From NCBI GenBank assembly GCA_002345675.1, contig DDWL01000002.1, forward strand, positions 51,076 through 115,075: a stretch of 64,000 nucleotides of DNA. The letters are read 5' to 3'. Position numbers and translations under genes: made by a program. How positions within the stretch are numbered: position 1 is the first letter of the stretch; the number at the start of each line of letters is the position of its first letter. Origin of the DNA: Bacteroidales bacterium UBA2287 (GTDB lineage: Bacteria; Bacteroidota; Bacteroidia; Bacteroidales; Tenuifilaceae). The notes beneath the pieces are model-generated. The model did not search any database. It was not told the DNA's origin and saw nothing but the letters and a program-made list of their open reading frames with translations. Below, one piece after another: positions 25,579 through 34,435 of this stretch.

Positions 25579-27618
25579 ATGAAGCTGAAAATACGACAGA
25601 AAATTCTTTTATACATTCTGAGTTTCTTTATTCTACTTTACGTTGGAACCATAGGCTACGTGTTGCTTTCGTCGCGAACCGCATTGTACAACGACGCTAA
25701 GGACAAGGCTCAGTTAGTAGTTCGAAATGCTGCTGGTGAAGTTGTAAACTTTTTCGAACGCGATCTTGCTGTAACTCGCACTCTGTCGCAGGCACTAACC
25801 GTTTACAATACAATGCCTCAAAGCCAGTGGCAGGATCTGTTTGCTAAAATGTACAATCCAATATTATCGAACAATCCTCATGTTTATTCCCTATGGGACA
25901 GTTGGGAGTATGCTGGGTATATTCCTGGGTACACTAAAAGTCATGGGCGTTTTGTAATTAGCATGCACAAGGAAGACGAAAAGATAATTACATCGATGCA
26001 AGAGCGTAGCTTAACTGAAGATCCTATTCGCTATGGTGCATTTAAGCGAAACGCAAAGGAGAATATTTGGGAACCCTACATCGATCAGGTTTTAACTGGT
26101 AAAAAGGAAGCTTACCTAATGACTACAGTTGCCTCGCCAATTCTTATTAATGGCAAATATATGGGGCTCATTGGTATCGACATTGTTTTAAATGAACTGC
26201 AAAAAGTTGTTGAAAAAATTAAGCCCGTTGAAGGTAGCTATGCCTTTATGGTTTCCAATTTGGGGGTTATTGCCGGTCACCCCAATAGCGAGTTAATAAA
26301 TAAAAACCTTGCCGACATTTACCCTGTTGACGTTGAGCAGGAAAAAATTATTTCTCGAATTCAAAATGCTGAAGAATTTTCGTACGTTCGAGTTGACGAA
26401 TTTGGCGAAAAACACTACATGTTTTTTGCTCCTATAACACCAGGTAAAATTTTTTCCCCTTGGTCGCTTGCCTTATCAATTCCCTATTCCGAAATGATGC
26501 GTGTTGCCAACCAAACCCTTTACATATCGCTTTTAGTTGGATTGCTTGGCCTTATACTTTTTATTATTGTTATTTCGTTTATTTCCGAAAACTTAACTCG
26601 TCCCATAAGGCAAATCACAGCCTCGCTAAAGCGTTTAGCAAATGGAGAAATATCGTCAAAACTGATTCTTAATATAAACTCGGGCGATGAAATTGAGGAA
26701 ATGGCCGATGCCCTTAACACTTCGCTAAAGGGGTTGAATCAAAAAACTTCGTTTGCCCTCGATATTGGCAACGGAATACTTAACTCAAAAATCGATTTAC
26801 TTAGCGACAGTGATATTTTAGGCAAGTCGCTTGAGGATATGCGCAATAGCCTTAAAAAGGCTAAAGACGACGAAACAGTCCGTAAGTCCGAAGATGCCAA
26901 GCGAGCTTGGGCCAACGAAGGATTTACACTTTTTGCCGAAACGCTCCGTAAAAATACCGATAACCTTCAGGGGCTGTACGACGAAGTTTGCATTAAGCTA
27001 GTTAACTACTTAAAGGCTAATCAGGCGGGCTTTTTCCTTTTTAGCGACGAAGATAAAAACGATCCACATTTTACTCTTGTTTCGGCCTACGCATGGGAAC
27101 GAAGAAAATTCGTTCAAAAGAGAGTTGGAGTTGGCGAGGGTCTTGTAGGCGCTTGTGCCATGGAGGCCGAAACCATTCTTCTTACCGAAGTACCCGCCAA
27201 TTACATAACAATAACATCGGGGCTCGGAAAGGCAACGCCCAACTGTTTAATTCTAATTCCAATAAAGCATGAGAATGTAGTTCTTGGAGTTATTGAAATG
27301 GCCTCGTTTAGCGTATTTACTCCTAACGAAGTGGAATTCCTTGAGCGTGTTGGCGAAATTATTGCATCGGCAGTCTCGTCGGTTCGAATTAACACTAAAA
27401 CCCGTTTTCTACTTGAGCAATCGCAGCAACAGGCCGAAGAAATGCTTGCCCAAGAGGAGGAGATGAGGCAAAACATGGAGGAACTTCAGGCAACTCAGGA
27501 AGAAATGAGCCGCAAGGCCGACGAACAAAGGCATCGTGAGGACGAACTCCGACGCGAGTACGAAACCGAAATAGCACGTCTCCACTCAATTCTAAACCAA
27601 AATGGAGTAGAGTTTTAA
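25579..27618 (+). CDS. Membrane sensor: Cache, HAMP and GAF domains with C-terminal coiled coil, no output domain
   Basis: The 679-residue protein has a transmembrane helix at 9-30 and a periplasmic double-Cache sensor (about 35-310; DSWEYAGYIPGY, SPILINGKYMGLIGIDI). A second helix (about 315-337) leads into a HAMP domain (ENLTRPIRQITASLKRLANGEI). A GAF domain (about 450-600; GVGEGLVGACAMEAETILLTEVP) and a glutamine/glutamate-rich coiled coil (about 610-660) complete it. No histidine kinase, cyclase, EAL or methyl-accepting tip is present. It probably senses a small molecule and signals through protein contacts. It stands alone, with a terminator after it. Confidence 0.85.
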   Translation: MKLKIRQKILLYILSFFILLYVGTIGYVLLSSRTALYNDAKDKAQLVVRNAAGEVVNFFERDLAVTRTLSQALTVYNTMPQSQWQDLFAKMYNPILSNNPHVYSLWDSWEYAGYIPGYTKSHGRFVISMHKEDEKIITSMQERSLTEDPIRYGAFKRNAKENIWEPYIDQVLTGKKEAYLMTTVASPILINGKYMGLIGIDIVLNELQKVVEKIKPVEGSYAFMVSNLGVIAGHPNSELINKNLADIYPVDVEQEKIISRIQNAEEFSYVRVDEFGEKHYMFFAPITPGKIFSPWSLALSIPYSEMMRVANQTLYISLLVGLLGLILFIIVISFISENLTRPIRQITASLKRLANGEISSKLILNINSGDEIEEMADALNTSLKGLNQKTSFALDIGNGILNSKIDLLSDSDILGKSLEDMRNSLKKAKDDETVRKSEDAKRAWANEGFTLFAETLRKNTDNLQGLYDEVCIKLVNYLKANQAGFFLFSDEDKNDPHFTLVSAYAWERRKFVQKRVGVGEGLVGACAMEAETILLTEVPANYITITSGLGKATPNCLILIPIKHENVVLGVIEMASFSVFTPNEVEFLERVGEIIASAVSSVRINTKTRFLLEQSQQQAEEMLAQEEEMRQNMEELQATQEEMSRKADEQRHREDELRREYETEIARLHSILNQNGVEF

Positions 27619-27640
27619 AATAGCTACAACAAAATTCGAA

Positions 27641-27684
27641 TCAAACCCTGTTTTGCATTTATTTGCTCAACAGGGTTTGAACTT
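27641..27684 (+). terminator. Rho-independent terminator
   Basis: A 12-bp stem TCAAACCCTGTT / AACAGGGTTTGA (27641-27652 / 27669-27680) is followed by ACTTTT. Confidence 0.8.
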
Positions 27685-27730
27685 TTATTAGGGCTTAAGT
27701 GTTTACTTCTGTAAGAAAAATGTGATTAAA

Positions 27731-28384
27731 ATGAAGCAAATTCTTTCAATAGCAGTTTTAGTTTTTGTTTGGATAAACTACTCCTATTCACAGGTAAATA
27801 ACGAAAGGCTGAAAAAAATGAATTCAAATCAAGAAGAAGTAATAACTCTCGGTGCTGGTTGCTTTTGGTGTGTCGAGGCCGTTTTCGAAAGAATTAACGG
27901 TGTGAGCAAAGTGGTTTCGGGTTACTCAGGAGGTAAAATTTCGAACCCTACATATCGTGAAGTATGCTCGGGTTTAACGGGGCATGCCGAAGTTGTTCAG
28001 GTAACCTATAACCCCCAAGTGGTTGCGCTCGAAACTATTCTCGAAGTTTTCTTTAAAACGCACGATCCCACAACCCTAAATCGGCAGGGTGCCGATGTTG
28101 GAAGTCAGTACCGATCGGCAATATTTTACCATAGCGAGCAGCAAATGCAAACGTCACAAATGGTAGTTGCTAAGCTAAACTCATTGGGTATTTGGGCTCA
28201 GCCAATTATTACCGAGATTACTGCATTTAGTAAGTTTTATAAGGCCGAAGATTACCATCAGGATTATTTTGCCAATAATCGAACCCAAACCTACTGCCAA
28301 GCAGTTATAAATCCAAAGGTAACAAAACTCGAAAGCGCTTTTAAAGACTTACTAAAGGAGAAGTATCGTAAAGGTGTTCGATAA
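27731..28384 (+). CDS. msrA: Peptide methionine sulfoxide reductase MsrA, exported
   Basis: The start is the ATG at 27731 (an in-frame GTG lies at 27722). The 217-residue product has a signal peptide (KQILSIAVLVFVWINYSYSQ), so it should act in the periplasm. It then carries the MsrA core: GAGCFWCVEAVF with catalytic Cys44, GYSGG, HAEVVQVTYNP, and FFKTHDPTTLNRQGADVGSQYRS. It reduces methionine-S-sulfoxide in oxidised envelope proteins. No MsrB domain is fused. Its stop codon abuts the stop of the convergent thioesterase gene with no intervening base. Confidence 0.95.
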   Translation: MKQILSIAVLVFVWINYSYSQVNNERLKKMNSNQEEVITLGAGCFWCVEAVFERINGVSKVVSGYSGGKISNPTYREVCSGLTGHAEVVQVTYNPQVVALETILEVFFKTHDPTTLNRQGADVGSQYRSAIFYHSEQQMQTSQMVVAKLNSLGIWAQPIITEITAFSKFYKAEDYHQDYFANNRTQTYCQAVINPKVTKLESAFKDLLKEKYRKGVR

Positions 28385-28864
28385 TTAGGAAAAAAACGCC
28401 TCGTAACCTGGAAAGTTAAACTTTTCGCGTGCAACGCTTTCGGGGTAAGTAAAAAACTGAATGTTGGCTTCGGCACAAAGTTCTCCTTTCGAATTAAGTA
28501 TTTTGGTTGCTATAAAGGCAAGCCTTTTTTCGCTTTTTACAAGTTTTCCAACTATTTTTAGTTCGCCATCCTCAATGCTAATTGGTTTTCGGTATCGAAT
28601 TTCCATTCGCGAAGTTACACCAGCTGTTTTTAAAAACATGTAAACTGTCCAACTCGAAATTTCGTCCATTAGGGTAGACTGTATGCCACCGTGTAGTATG
28701 TTTGGATAGCTTTGAAGATGGTTTTTGGGGTTCCAAATCGAAACAACTTCTTCATTTTCACTATCAAGAAAAAATTTCATTTGTAATCCATGCGTATTCC
28801 CGGTTGCACAGCCAAAGCAATTGTATCCGTTATGCTCGTTAAAGGGATTGGCTATTGGTATCAT
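28385..28864 (-). CDS. PaaI-type hotdog-fold thioesterase
   Basis: The 159-residue protein begins PFNEHNGYNCFGCATGNTHGLQ and contains SYPNILHGGIQSTLMDEISSW, the hotdog helix with the HGG-x(n)-DE catalytic pattern of PaaI/YiiD-like acyl-CoA thioesterases, followed by the usual strands (RMEIRYRKPI). It probably hydrolyses an acyl-CoA in the cytoplasm; the substrate is unknown. Stop codons of this gene and msrA are adjacent, so no conventional terminator fits between them. Confidence 0.85.
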   Translation of the reverse strand: MIPIANPFNEHNGYNCFGCATGNTHGLQMKFFLDSENEEVVSIWNPKNHLQSYPNILHGGIQSTLMDEISSWTVYMFLKTAGVTSRMEIRYRKPISIEDGELKIVGKLVKSEKRLAFIATKILNSKGELCAEANIQFFTYPESVAREKFNFPGYEAFFS

Positions 28865-28988
28865 ATCTCCATTTTGTTACGTTAATTAAGATTGTAAAAA
28901 TACTTTTTTATTGAGTTATGCCGTTTCTGCATAGCAATTATATGGTAAAGAACATACTTTTTTGGGTTAAAATGGTTTTTTTTTATTA

Positions 28989-28996
28989 TATATTTG
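28989..28996 (+). promoter_or_regulatory. -7 promoter box (TATATTTG)
   Basis: TATATTTG matches TAnnTTTG and lies 18 bp before the TetR ATG at 29015. The apparent upstream start at 28994 is the TTG inside this box. A TTTG at 28961 is 24 bp upstream, slightly far for a -33 box. Confidence 0.6.
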
Positions 28997-29014
28997 CCAA
29001 CACATCATAAAGTT

Positions 29015-29626
29015 ATGGCAAAAAAATCGTTATCAACTAAAGAAAAACTACTTAAAGCTGCAACCGAACTTTTTCTTAAAAAAGGAGTCGATAGGGTTGG
29101 CGTTAGAGAAATAGCTGCTAAGGCTAACATTAACTTATCGTTAATGAATTACTACTTTAAGAGCAAGGAGAATTTGTTGGAGCATATATTCGAGAGTTTA
29201 ATTCAGTATAAATCGGCAAAACTCCAAGAGGTTTTGGAGGCCGAAACACCCTTAGAACATAAAATTAAGCAGTACGTCGAGGTTTATATTGATATGCTAA
29301 TGGAAAACCCGTTACTTGTTTCGTTTTTCATGACCATTCTTCATCGTAATCCCGAAAAGATAATTTCTATGGTTTCGGCCAAAAGCCTTTATAATTCCGA
29401 AGTATTCTGCAATCAAATTGAAGTTGAAGCCAAGGCTGGTCGAATACGGTTTACTGACCCTGAGCAGTTTTTTATAAGCATGGTATCGCTAATTATTTTC
29501 CCAATAGCTATTAAAGATTTAATTATCGATCGAAATAGCTTCTCAGCTCAACAGTTTAAACAGTTTATTTTAGAACGAAAAGAGGTTGTACCCGATATGC
29601 TAATTAGCTATTTGTTTGTTAGGTAA
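29015..29626 (+). CDS. TetR/AcrR family transcriptional regulator
   Basis: The 203-residue protein has the TetR helix-turn-helix at residues 7-55 (TKEKLLKAATELFLKKGVDRVGVREIAAKA in part; LSLMNYYFKSKENLLEHIF). A helical ligand-binding domain follows. The start is ATG 29015, just after a -7 promoter box. It is not next to an efflux pump or an obvious target; its closest divergent neighbour is the hotdog thioesterase (150 bp away), which could be its regulon. No operator palindrome is obvious. Terminated by a hairpin. Confidence 0.92.
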   Translation: MAKKSLSTKEKLLKAATELFLKKGVDRVGVREIAAKANINLSLMNYYFKSKENLLEHIFESLIQYKSAKLQEVLEAETPLEHKIKQYVEVYIDMLMENPLLVSFFMTILHRNPEKIISMVSAKSLYNSEVFCNQIEVEAKAGRIRFTDPEQFFISMVSLIIFPIAIKDLIIDRNSFSAQQFKQFILERKEVVPDMLISYLFVR

Positions 29627-29658
29627 AAAAATTCAACGTTTTATCTATAAAGTTATTT

Positions 29659-29691
29659 AAAAAGGGCTGTTCTTATTAGGATAGCCTTTTT
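29659..29691 (+). terminator. Rho-independent terminator of the TetR gene
   Basis: An A/T-flanked stem AAAAAGG(G)CTGTTC / GGATAGCCTTTTT with one bulged G follows the stop codon by 32 bp. Confidence 0.7.
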
Positions 29692-29753
29692 CATTTTATT
29701 GAGTCCGCGTAATCATTTAATAGGAGGGTAGTTGTGTGTAAATCGTGTGCAAA

Positions 29754-29791
29754 TAAAAAAACCACTTACCGCAAAATGCTTGTAAGTGGTT
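29754..29791 (-). terminator. Terminator downstream of tRNA-Arg
   Basis: A 10-bp stem AACCACTTAC / GTAAGTGGTT (29760-29769 / 29782-29791) lies just beyond the 3' end of the tRNA on the minus strand, followed in that direction by TTTTTTATTT. Confidence 0.8.
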
Positions 29792-29800
29792 GTTTTTTTG

Positions 29801-29874
29801 TGACTCCGCAGGGATTCAAACCCCGAACCTTCTGATCCGTAGTCAGATGCACTATTCAATTATGCTACGGAGCC
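29801..29874 (-). tRNA. tRNA-Arg (anticodon ACG)
   Basis: A 74-nt cloverleaf reads on the minus strand. Acceptor arms are GGCTCCG and CGGAGTC with discriminator A. The anticodon stem TCTGA/TCAGA encloses the loop CTACGGA, giving anticodon ACG (read as ICG, decoding CGU/CGC/CGA). The T-loop GGTTTGAATCC is intact. The CCA end is not encoded. It lies between the TetR and rplS genes. Confidence 0.95.
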
Positions 29875-29927
29875 TTTTGAGGGTGCAAATATAGGCATTT
29901 TTTTTAATTGCCCAACAAATTGCAAAA

Positions 29928-29954
29928 AAATCCCGACAATTTTTGTCGGGATTT
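29928..29954 (-). terminator. Terminator of rplS
   Basis: A 12-bp stem AAATCCCGACAA / TTGTCGGGATTT with a TTT loop directly follows the rplS stop codon on the minus strand and leads into TTTTGCAAT. Confidence 0.82.
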
Positions 29955-29961
29955 GTATTGT

Positions 29962-30321
29962 TTAGATGCCAGTTTTAATTATTTTTTCTTTAATCCTAGC
30001 CTTCTTGCCTGTTAAGTCGCGAAGGTAGAAAATACGTGCCCTACGAACCTTACCAACTTTGTTGAGTTCAACTTTGTCGATAAAGGGAGAATTTAAAGGG
30101 AAAATACGCTCAACGCCAACCCCGCTCGAAATTTTGCGAACTGTAAAGGTTTTTGTTGATCCAGTTCCTTTGCGCTGAATTACAACGCCTCTAAAACTTT
30201 GGATACGCTCTTTGTTACCCTCTTTAATTTTGTAATGAACCGTAATGGTATCGCCACTTTTAAAGTCGGGTAACTCGTTAAAAGCCTCAAACGACTGCTC
30301 TGCTACTTTAATGAAATCCAT
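29962..30321 (-). CDS. rplS: 50S ribosomal protein L19
   Basis: The 119-residue protein is ribosomal protein L19: FKSGDTITVHYKIKEGNKERIQ, FRGVVIQRKGTG, FTVRKISSGVGVERIFP and a basic C-terminus (GKKARIKEKI). L19 sits at the 30S-50S interface. In many bacteria it follows trmD, but here it is transcribed alone, flanked by hairpins on both sides. Length matches the family. Confidence 0.98.
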   Translation of the reverse strand: MDFIKVAEQSFEAFNELPDFKSGDTITVHYKIKEGNKERIQSFRGVVIQRKGTGSTKTFTVRKISSGVGVERIFPLNSPFIDKVELNKVGKVRRARIFYLRDLTGKKARIKEKIIKTGI

Positions 30322-30450
30322 TGTATTGTATGTTTAATTTGTTCCAAAATAAGCAATATTACACGTTTCCAGAGTATTGCAAGAGATTGCTCATAAAATT
30401 GTGAATGCAAAAGTATATATTTTTTCTTATTTTCACTCATAAACATAAAA

Positions 30451-30475
30451 AAAAACTGCCTATTAGGCAGTTTTT
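30451..30475 (-). terminator. Terminator of the C69 peptidase gene
   Basis: A stem AAAAACTGCC / GGCAGTTTTT with a TATTA loop lies 11 bp past the stop codon; T-runs occur on the minus strand after it. Confidence 0.85.
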
Positions 30476-30485
30476 TAGCATTTTA

Positions 30486-32243
30486 TTAGTGGCTATTGCC
30501 TGCAGGTTGCAACAGTTTTTCGCCTGTGCTTTCAATTAGTATTTTTTTCCACCAATCGGGATATTGCGGATTGCTTACTCTTGCTGGTGCTGCGTTATAC
30601 TGGTTATACTTAAACTTTCCGTTTTCCTCTTTCTTTACGTTTCCGTCCATGTACTTTACTAAAAGGTACTCAAAAAGTTTTCCCCAACTAGTAACCAACG
30701 AGTTTGCTGTATTTACCGAGTAGTTGGTTAAAAAGGTTGCTGCTTCGGCTGGGCTGTTCTTATAAAGTTCTAGTGCTTTTTGATCAACTATTGGAGTCAT
30801 TTGGGCATAGTAGCCTTCCATTTCCTTTTGAACTTTTCTAATATCTTGGCTCATAACGTCGTAGCGTAGGTAAGCAAAGTTGGTAACTTTATTAAATACC
30901 CAAAAAGCCGATGTGTTGGAGTAAGTAAGCATGTCGCCATTGCCTTGAGCATACGATTCGGGAGTGCGAGTGTTGCTGCAGTATATAGGAGTGTATACCG
31001 ATGTTGCAACATCGTCGACACCAAACCATAAAATACCACCAATAGCATTTGGTAGCCAGTTGCGCATTTGCGCAACAAACGAAAATCCTGTTTGCTGAGT
31101 TGCAGTAGCCCTTTCGTTAAAGTAGGTTTTACCTTCGTGTTCCCAGGTAAGTGGGCGCCAGCGGTATGGTAATCCATGGGGCCCAGCACCAGGGTCTTTA
31201 CTCATGTCGAGTTCTGTTCCTTCCAAATGGTCGCGCATAAAGTTCATTAGGTCTTGAGCTGAAATTTTTCTTTCGGGCTTAATGTACAAAGGCATACGGT
31301 TCGTAAGGTTTTGACCCTTTACGTAGTCGAAATGGTTCCACATGCTCTTGTCTAATTCTTTAAAAAACGACCAAACTCGAATTTCGCAAAAACGAGCTCC
31401 GCCAAAATCGAGGGGTGCATAAATGTCGCTAAAACTGAAGTCAGCGTCTTTCCCGTTGAAGTACTTAGCAGTACGGGCAAACGAAATAACATCGTGCGCA
31501 TAAACTACTTCAACCTCGGGGTTGAAAATGTTAGCAAGATTTTTTGAGCTAATCGAAGTTTTTCCATTTTCCAAAGGAAATGTGGTTATGCGTGCATGAT
31601 TAGCATGACCGCTAATGTAGCCATCGGGAATTCGGATAGCAACCCAAACAGCACCCTTGTTGGAATTGTAAGTTTTCTTTGTCTTTTTATCGGTAACCAT
31701 TTTGGTGCCTTTTCCAATCATTTCGAAAATCCAAACCTCATTAGGATCGGCAACCGAGAACGATTCGCCACTGCTGTAGTAGCCAAAATTTTCAACTAGT
31801 TCGGCCATTACTTTTATGGCTTCGCGGGCAGTTTTTGAACGCTGAAGGGCTATGTACATTAAACTGCCATAGTCAACAAGGCCAGTAGTATCAACAAGTT
31901 CTTCGCGACCTCCATAAGTTGTTTCGCCTATGGAAACCTGGTACTCGTTCATATTGCCAACTACGTTGAACGTTTTAAGAACCTGAGGTATTTCGCCAAG
32001 AAATTTTCCTGTATCCCATTCGTTAACCTGAAGCATTGTACCTGCTTTGTACTCAGCAGCTGGCCAGTGGTAAAGCTCGCCGTAAAGGTAATGCGAGTCG
32101 GCAGCGTAGGTAATCATTGTCGATCCGTCGACCGAGGCTCTACGGGTTACCAGAAAGTTGGTACAAGCGTGGCTATTTCCCCATAACAGGGTAAGCGAAA
32201 GGCCAATTCCTAAGCCAAAAAGTTTAATTGTTCTAATCATCAT
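30486..32243 (-). CDS. C69 family dipeptidase, exported
   Basis: The 585-residue protein has a signal peptide ending HA just before Cys27 (SHACTNFLVTRRASVDGSTM). This matches the N-terminal nucleophile Cys of C69 (PepD-like) peptidases, which becomes residue 1 after processing. ADSHYLYGELYHWPAAEY and SVADPNEVWIFEMIGKG are family blocks. Members cleave dipeptides, often broad in specificity; the signal peptide places it in the periplasm. It is monocistronic, with 186 bp of unremarkable AT-rich DNA before it. An ATG lies both at 32243 and 32240. Confidence 0.93.
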   Translation of the reverse strand: MMIRTIKLFGLGIGLSLTLLWGNSHACTNFLVTRRASVDGSTMITYAADSHYLYGELYHWPAAEYKAGTMLQVNEWDTGKFLGEIPQVLKTFNVVGNMNEYQVSIGETTYGGREELVDTTGLVDYGSLMYIALQRSKTAREAIKVMAELVENFGYYSSGESFSVADPNEVWIFEMIGKGTKMVTDKKTKKTYNSNKGAVWVAIRIPDGYISGHANHARITTFPLENGKTSISSKNLANIFNPEVEVVYAHDVISFARTAKYFNGKDADFSFSDIYAPLDFGGARFCEIRVWSFFKELDKSMWNHFDYVKGQNLTNRMPLYIKPERKISAQDLMNFMRDHLEGTELDMSKDPGAGPHGLPYRWRPLTWEHEGKTYFNERATATQQTGFSFVAQMRNWLPNAIGGILWFGVDDVATSVYTPIYCSNTRTPESYAQGNGDMLTYSNTSAFWVFNKVTNFAYLRYDVMSQDIRKVQKEMEGYYAQMTPIVDQKALELYKNSPAEAATFLTNYSVNTANSLVTSWGKLFEYLLVKYMDGNVKKEENGKFKYNQYNAAPARVSNPQYPDWWKKILIESTGEKLLQPAGNSH

Positions 32244-32429
32244 TTTAACTGTTTATTAGATTTTGGGATTTGCAAAAATATCATTTACATCGAACTTAAA
32301 AAATGTAATTTATCTTTTATGGAAATTATAAAACACTTTCCTCTGCATTTAGTTTAAAATGAAAAAGCCAACATTTATGTATGTTTGCTTTGATACAAAA
32401 ACTATCGAATGGGTTTAATTGGAAAGGTA

Positions 32430-33524
32430 TTAAAGGTATAAACTTCCACCTATTGAATTCTCGGAAGCTCCTGTAACCGAGGCTAAACACGAAGTGTTTT
32501 TTGTTATAAAAAGAACGGCTAAAAAAGCAAAAATTAACGACTCCTTAAAGTCTATAATGCTGGCACTTGGAATATCAATTTTCGACTCAACTTTGCTCTT
32601 AATCAGATCAATAAGAAAACTGTTTTTTGCGCCACCCCCAGTTATTAGGACATTTCCTCTAGGATTTCGATTTAAAACACTTGCAATTTGTTTTGCAATG
32701 TGCTCGCTAATGGTTCGAAGCAAATCGTTATTACTAACCGGAAAATTACTAATAATTGGTAAAAAGTTCTCTTCAAACCATTCCCTTCCAAGCGATTTAG
32801 CGCCAAGTATGCTATAAAACTCCAACTTGTTTAGTTCCGCTAACAGCAACTGGTTTACTGCTCCGCTCCGAGCAATGTTGCCATCTTCGTCGAATTCCTT
32901 ATTTTCGTTAGCGGCTATAATATTAAGAGGCATATTGGCTGGGCATATGTCGAAGGCTACTCTTTTTCCACCTTCGTTAAACGAAATGTTGGCAAAGCCA
33001 CCAAGGTTTAGGCAGAATTTATACTCGTTAAAAAGAAGTTCGTCGCCAATGGGAACCAATGGTGCTCCTTGCCCGCCACGGGCAACATCGGCTGAACGGA
33101 AATTATTTACGCAAGGTATTCCGGTAACTGCAGCAATGTGAGCTCCGTTGCCTATTTGTGTCGAAAAGCCATTTGTGGGCTCGTGAAAAACTGTGTGGCC
33201 ATGCGAGCCAATAACATCAATTTTTTGGGTTGAATTCCCCTTTCTTGCAAGGAATTCGTTAATTTGTTGTCCGCACCATTTGCCAAAGCAAGCATCGATA
33301 TGCATTAAATCTCTGCCCGTTTTTGTGTAGGCGCTGCTGAGGTCTTGCTTAAAGTTTTGGGAGTATGCAATTGTGGTTGAGTCAATAATAGCGTAATTCC
33401 ACTTGTTATTGGTAAATAAAAACTCGGCTAAGCAAATATCGAGACCATCGAGCGATGTTCCCGACATTAAACCAATGGCTGTAAGCCTTGTAGTATGTTC
33501 GTTAGGTAGGTTGAACTTTAGCAA
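32430..33524 (-). CDS. anmK: Anhydro-N-acetylmuramic acid kinase
   Basis: The 364-residue protein matches AnmK: IGLMSGTSLDGLDICLAEF at the N-terminus, VIGSHGHTVFHEP, the active-site block ARGGQGAPLVPIGDELLF, LNLGGFANIS, and VLITGGGAKNSFL. It phosphorylates 1,6-anhydro-MurNAc, opening the anhydro ring so that MurNAc-6-phosphate can be recycled from peptidoglycan. It starts 9 bp after the hypothetical gene on the same strand, so they form an operon. The M23 endopeptidase gene lies just upstream on the same strand, giving a small cell-wall neighbourhood. Confidence 0.96.
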   Translation of the reverse strand: MLKFNLPNEHTTRLTAIGLMSGTSLDGLDICLAEFLFTNNKWNYAIIDSTTIAYSQNFKQDLSSAYTKTGRDLMHIDACFGKWCGQQINEFLARKGNSTQKIDVIGSHGHTVFHEPTNGFSTQIGNGAHIAAVTGIPCVNNFRSADVARGGQGAPLVPIGDELLFNEYKFCLNLGGFANISFNEGGKRVAFDICPANMPLNIIAANENKEFDEDGNIARSGAVNQLLLAELNKLEFYSILGAKSLGREWFEENFLPIISNFPVSNNDLLRTISEHIAKQIASVLNRNPRGNVLITGGGAKNSFLIDLIKSKVESKIDIPSASIIDFKESLIFAFLAVLFITKNTSCLASVTGASENSIGGSLYL

Positions 33525-33533
33525 GTTTTTCGC

Positions 33534-34238
33534 TTAAAGAGTGAAGTTAATGGTAAGGCTGGAAAGGGCTGTGTTAAAAAGGCCCATAAGGGTATTGGTA
33601 TCGACGAAAGGATTGTCGTTTACTAGCCCGTCTAAAAGCGGAGCCTCAAAAACCCAAGGTTCAATCGCAGTAAAGTTTCCAGTAAACTTATCAATTGGCA
33701 TTATTCCTTTTTCCGAAAAGGTTGTTAATGTAATTGAAACTTTAGCTTTAGGTTGGGGTAATTCTACTTTGTTGGTCTTGTTTGTAGTGTCAATAATATT
33801 CTTTAAAGTTGAACTAACAACCGATGGCTTACTAATTTCTTCAAAATCAATGGTCATGTCAATTCTCATGTAGTATTTTGAAATCCCCCTTCGGATAGCT
33901 TTGTTTATGCTTGTGTTGGGATATTCGTATTGATCGTAGTCAAATTCTTTTCCGTAAGCATTTATTGGTAAAATATACATGCCAATTTCCCTTTGAAGCC
34001 TTTCCTCTAAAACAATCCATGTCATATCCTTAATTTTTTTTATGACTTTGTTATTTTTTTGGTTTTTAACATCGGGAAAATGGTTCTCTAAAGTATTTAG
34101 CTTCTCTAACATATTAGGACTAATAGTTAGATTAAATGCAATAAGTGCTAGCTGCTTATTTTTGTAGTTTATCGAACTTGCTTTAAATGGTGCAATGGCA
34201 AGGCTCAATAAGATGAATAAAACTAAAATGCGTTTCAT
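33534..34238 (-). CDS. Exported protein of unknown function
   Basis: The ATG at 34238 begins a signal peptide (MKRILVLFILLSLAIAPFKASS); the open frame continues upstream to 34283 but that part (MYFCCKIYKPP) overlaps the promoter. The product is about 234 residues with an alpha/beta mature region (KIKDMTWIVLEERLQREIG, FDYDQYEYPNTSINKAIRRG). I recognise no family. It precedes anmK by 9 bp, so it may be an envelope protein co-expressed with peptidoglycan recycling; that is inferred from position only. Confidence 0.65.
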   Translation of the reverse strand: MKRILVLFILLSLAIAPFKASSINYKNKQLALIAFNLTISPNMLEKLNTLENHFPDVKNQKNNKVIKKIKDMTWIVLEERLQREIGMYILPINAYGKEFDYDQYEYPNTSINKAIRRGISKYYMRIDMTIDFEEISKPSVVSSTLKNIIDTTNKTNKVELPQPKAKVSITLTTFSEKGIMPIDKFTGNFTAIEPWVFEAPLLDGLVNDNPFVDTNTLMGLFNTALSSLTINFTL

Positions 34239-34272
34239 AATATGGTGGTTTGGTGGTTTGTATATTTTACAG

Positions 34273-34280
34273 CAAAAATA
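34273..34280 (-). promoter_or_regulatory. -7 promoter box (TATTTTTG on minus)
   Basis: On the minus strand TATTTTTG matches TAnnTTTG and lies 34 bp before the ATG at 34238, driving the hypothetical-anmK operon. No clear -33 TTTG is seen at the expected distance. Confidence 0.5.
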
Positions 34281-34435
34281 CAAATTTCCGAGGTTAGTTT
34301 AATCGATTGGCAATTTTCAATTTGTATGCCAATAATCAATGGAGTAGCTAATGTGCTTGTTTACTGATAACTGAGTGCTTATTAAGATTTAAAATTAAGT
34401 TGAATTTCATTGAAAACACAAAATACAATAAGCCT

